The notes under the pieces: model-generated
The model's database searches: none
What the model saw: the letters and a program-made list of their open reading frames with translations, nothing else
What the model was told of the DNA's origin: nothing
Position numbers and translations under genes: made by a program
Origin: Sanderia malayensis
Taxonomy: Eukaryota; Cnidaria; Scyphozoa; Semaeostomeae; Pelagiidae
Assembly (NCBI GenBank): GCA_013076295.1
Contig: RQOL01000616.1
Location: forward strand, 6,042,392-6,106,391
DNA length: 64,000 bases
Direction of reading: 5' to 3'
Shown here: piece by piece, positions 62,064 through 64,000 of the stretch
Numbering within the stretch: position 1 is the stretch's first letter
Layout: every line of letters starts with the position of its first letter

Positions 62064-62476
62064 GGGCCTGATTATATGAGAGTTTTCAGCCCGTTTGTAA
62101 CTTTACCCGGGCTGAGATTTTGAGCGATTATATGGTGGCTCGCGCCCACTGTGTTTAGTTTGAAAATCCTGTGGTGTTGAATTAGAATCGCAATCATTTG
62201 CACTCACCGCCGTGTTTTCTTTTGTTCTCTCGTAATTTCAGCCCGGCTAAATATTTCGATTTGCGATTACATGAAAATTTTCAGCCCGTTTGGCCGAGAT
62301 GAAAATCCCAGCCCGTTTGATAAAAGCGGGCTGAGATTTCAGCTCGGCAAACCGGGCTGAAACTTTATCATGTAATCGCAACCTTGCTTTCACAACGCTT
62401 TAACCGTAACACCGAGCTGAAATCTCAGCCCGGCTAAAGTTACAAACGGGCTGAAAACTCTCATATAATCAGGCCC
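62064..62476. mobile_element. Foldback MITE with TAA duplication
   Basis: The ends GGGCCTGATTATATGAGAGT and its complement are near-perfect inverted arms, with several internal copies of CAGCCCG/CGGGCTG. TAA flanks it (62061-62063 and 62477-62479), so it is PIF/Harbinger-type. I recall similar elements from coral and anemone genomes. No coding capacity. Confidence 0.85.
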
Positions 62477-62479
62477 TAA

Positions 62480-62796
62480 GACCAATCTCTTTAAATGAGA
62501 CGGGCAATTCATTGATATGTTGAATAAAAACATACATATCCATGCAATCTTGAGCAATGTATATGACATCATTCGTGGGAATCCAAGCCATTTATTAGCA
62601 ATGTCACGCACCATACAGCATTTTGTGGTAAGCAAACAGGCAATGTTGCGCAATATTTTAAGCAGTAGCTAATTCACAGCGCATGGCACATAAGTCTATG
62701 GTCCCTTGATAGGTGCACAAATGAATAAGCCATTAAAAAGAACAAACAGGCATCAATAGAAAATTTACTTTCATTTCATAAAACTGATTGATTATT
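62480..62796. other. Spacer 3' of the Apollo-like gene
   Basis: No coding feature recognised; should include the 3' UTR of the gene to its right, which is on the minus strand. Confidence 0.5.
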
Positions 62797-64000
62797 TTAT
62801 TTTTTTATTATATTAGCCTCCTGAAGCCATTTAATTATAAGATTCCTCAAGTTGTCCTTTGGTGATATGCTACCTGAAGAGCAACAAGGCTCAAGATCTC
62901 CTGCTGAATTTTCAGAATAAAAAACAACACCTTTGTTCAACTTCATCCTCTTTCCTAAAATCTCTGAAGACTTCCTTTTCTCCAGAAACTTTCTCTTTGC
63001 TTTCTCATGTTCTGATAGCTTAAAACTTTCATCATTTTCTTTCATTTTATTCTCCCCTTGATTGAAAATGCATGTTCTGATGTTGTTAGAATTGATCTGT
63101 TTTTGTTTTCCGCATGTTGTCAATATACATTCTTGTACTGGTCTTCCAACAATTGGTAGTACTTTGTCTGGATTCAGAAATTCCAAAAACTGTTTAATTT
63201 CAGAATAACAGGAATGATCTGAGTAGGGTATAAAGAAAATTCTGTCAAACAATCCATACGAGCTGGTATTTCTATTTTTCAATCCAGTTGGGAAAATCAA
63301 AATTGTCTGAGCTGATTTGATCCACTCTTTGATGTCATGATTATGCATCTCTCGTTCTCCACAAACTCGAATTCGTCCATCTGAAATGTCAGTGGTGACA
63401 ACATTTGGTAGCTCAAGTAGACGCAATGTCTCCATCTTCTTATTACTGACAATAACCCACTCCTTCAACTCGGTTGCTATTTTCACAAGTAAATCCTCCT
63501 TGCCTAACGTATGGCAAAATATTAGAATCTGATACTCAGGGTGTTGCTTTATCACATCAACCACATCTTGTGAAGCTTCTTCTCTGGTTGGAAACTCAAT
63601 TGATTCCTCAAAAAACGTTTTATTAACATAAGCAACATCTATTTTGCCAACAGAACAAGTTTTGAGAGTTTCCAGCATATTCTCAACACATCTGAAGTCA
63701 GCTGTGTAGAAAATCCTTCCGAATTTTCCTTCGAACAAAAACATAACAGAACCAGGACAATGATTGGCATCAAACATGGTTACAATGAATGAGTCATTTT
63801 CATCTGCATCATATATGATTCGTGGCACTCCAATCTCCAGCAATTTAACAAGCTTCTCGTCAACTCCGAGTTGGTGAATTAGCAGCTTCTTTGTAACTTC
63901 GGAACAGTAGATTTCGTATCGCCATGTTGAAGTTAGACCATTAGTGTGGTCAGCATGCATGTTTGATAAGAAAAAATACCTCACGAAAGAATAGGTGCCA
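62797..64000 (-). CDS. DCLRE1B: SNM1B/Apollo-like metallo-beta-lactamase nuclease (5' end outside window)
   Basis: Apollo is a 5'-3' exonuclease of the SNM1 family that protects telomere ends and helps repair crosslinks. One uninterrupted frame covers the rest of the protein to the stop at 62797, about 400 residues. Family blocks in order: FFLSNMHADHTNGLTSTW (motif 2), DANHCPGSVMFLFEG (motif 3), IFYTADFRC (motif 4), the beta-CASP segment (HTLGKEDLL, KEWVIVSNKKMETLRLL) and IPYSDHSCYSEIKQFL (motif C). This order and wording fit Apollo better than SNM1A or Artemis. The first residue of the HxHxDH motif is Asn, not His, and a conserved YLDNT is YVNKT. The C-terminus is lysine-rich. Identity is good; activity is uncertain. 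Confidence 0.88.
   Translation of the reverse strand, partial: GTYSFVRYFFLSNMHADHTNGLTSTWRYEIYCSEVTKKLLIHQLGVDEKLVKLLEIGVPRIIYDADENDSFIVTMFDANHCPGSVMFLFEGKFGRIFYTADFRCVENMLETLKTCSVGKIDVAYVNKTFFEESIEFPTREEASQDVVDVIKQHPEYQILIFCHTLGKEDLLVKIATELKEWVIVSNKKMETLRLLELPNVVTTDISDGRIRVCGEREMHNHDIKEWIKSAQTILIFPTGLKNRNTSSYGLFDRIFFIPYSDHSCYSEIKQFLEFLNPDKVLPIVGRPVQECILTTCGKQKQINSNNIRTCIFNQGENKMKENDESFKLSEHEKAKRKFLEKRKSSEILGKRMKLNKGVVFYSENSAGDLEPCCSSGSISPKDNLRNLIIKWLQEANIIKK

Noticed and set aside
62797..64000. Artemis (DCLRE1C) or SNM1A
   Set aside because: The motif wording DANHCPGSVMFLFEG and IPYSDHSCYSE matches Apollo most closely, and no Artemis-type C-terminal tail is present.

Overview
The window is animal nuclear DNA: AT-rich, with many short GT-AG introns, typical metazoan gene families, LINE remnants and foldback DNA transposons. 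The gene set (plexin, USP38, Gemin5, Apollo-like nuclease, CENP-A) and the style of the foldback elements suggest an early-branching invertebrate, most likely a cnidarian. That placement is inference; a sponge or another invertebrate is not excluded. Exon models were built by hand from splice sites, reading phase and remembered family sequences, with no database search.

Layout, left to right. 1-7837 (-): Gemin5, lacking its C-terminus, with one in-frame TGA. 8102-9197 (+): mitochondrial ribosomal protein L22, head-to-head with Gemin5 across 264 bp. 9644-15652 (-): complete USP38-type deubiquitinase, 8 exons, about 1030 residues. 17147-36605 (-): complete plexin, 40 exons, about 1857 residues, with one apparent 1-base deletion in the GAP domain. 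38550-39656: long foldback element. 40172-46100 (-): secreted DNase I-like nuclease with an unusual C-terminal extension and two candidate first exons. 48127-57593 (+): 15-exon gene for a secreted mosaic protein (four TSP1-like repeats, sushi, two HYR, sushi-like, ephrin-receptor-like repeats, C-terminal ILEI/FAM3-like domain), about 1012 residues, with every intron but the last in phase 1. 57754-62476: a transposon-rich stretch with a LINE endonuclease fragment and four foldback or TIR elements, surrounding a two-exon CENP-A gene (59080-59782, +). 62797-64000 (-): Apollo/SNM1B-like nuclease, 5' end outside the window.

The genes do not form a pathway. Three are nuclear or RNA/chromatin factors (Gemin5, CENP-A, Apollo-like), one is mitochondrial (MRPL22), one is a deubiquitinase, one a guidance receptor, and two are secreted. 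The two secreted genes are neighbours transcribed away from each other. The most unusual items are the mosaic ILEI protein, the tandem array of splice donors after its third exon, the DNase C-terminal extension, and three independent small lesions at conserved positions (Gemin5 TGA, plexin frameshift, Apollo metal-ligand change), which may be real or assembly errors.
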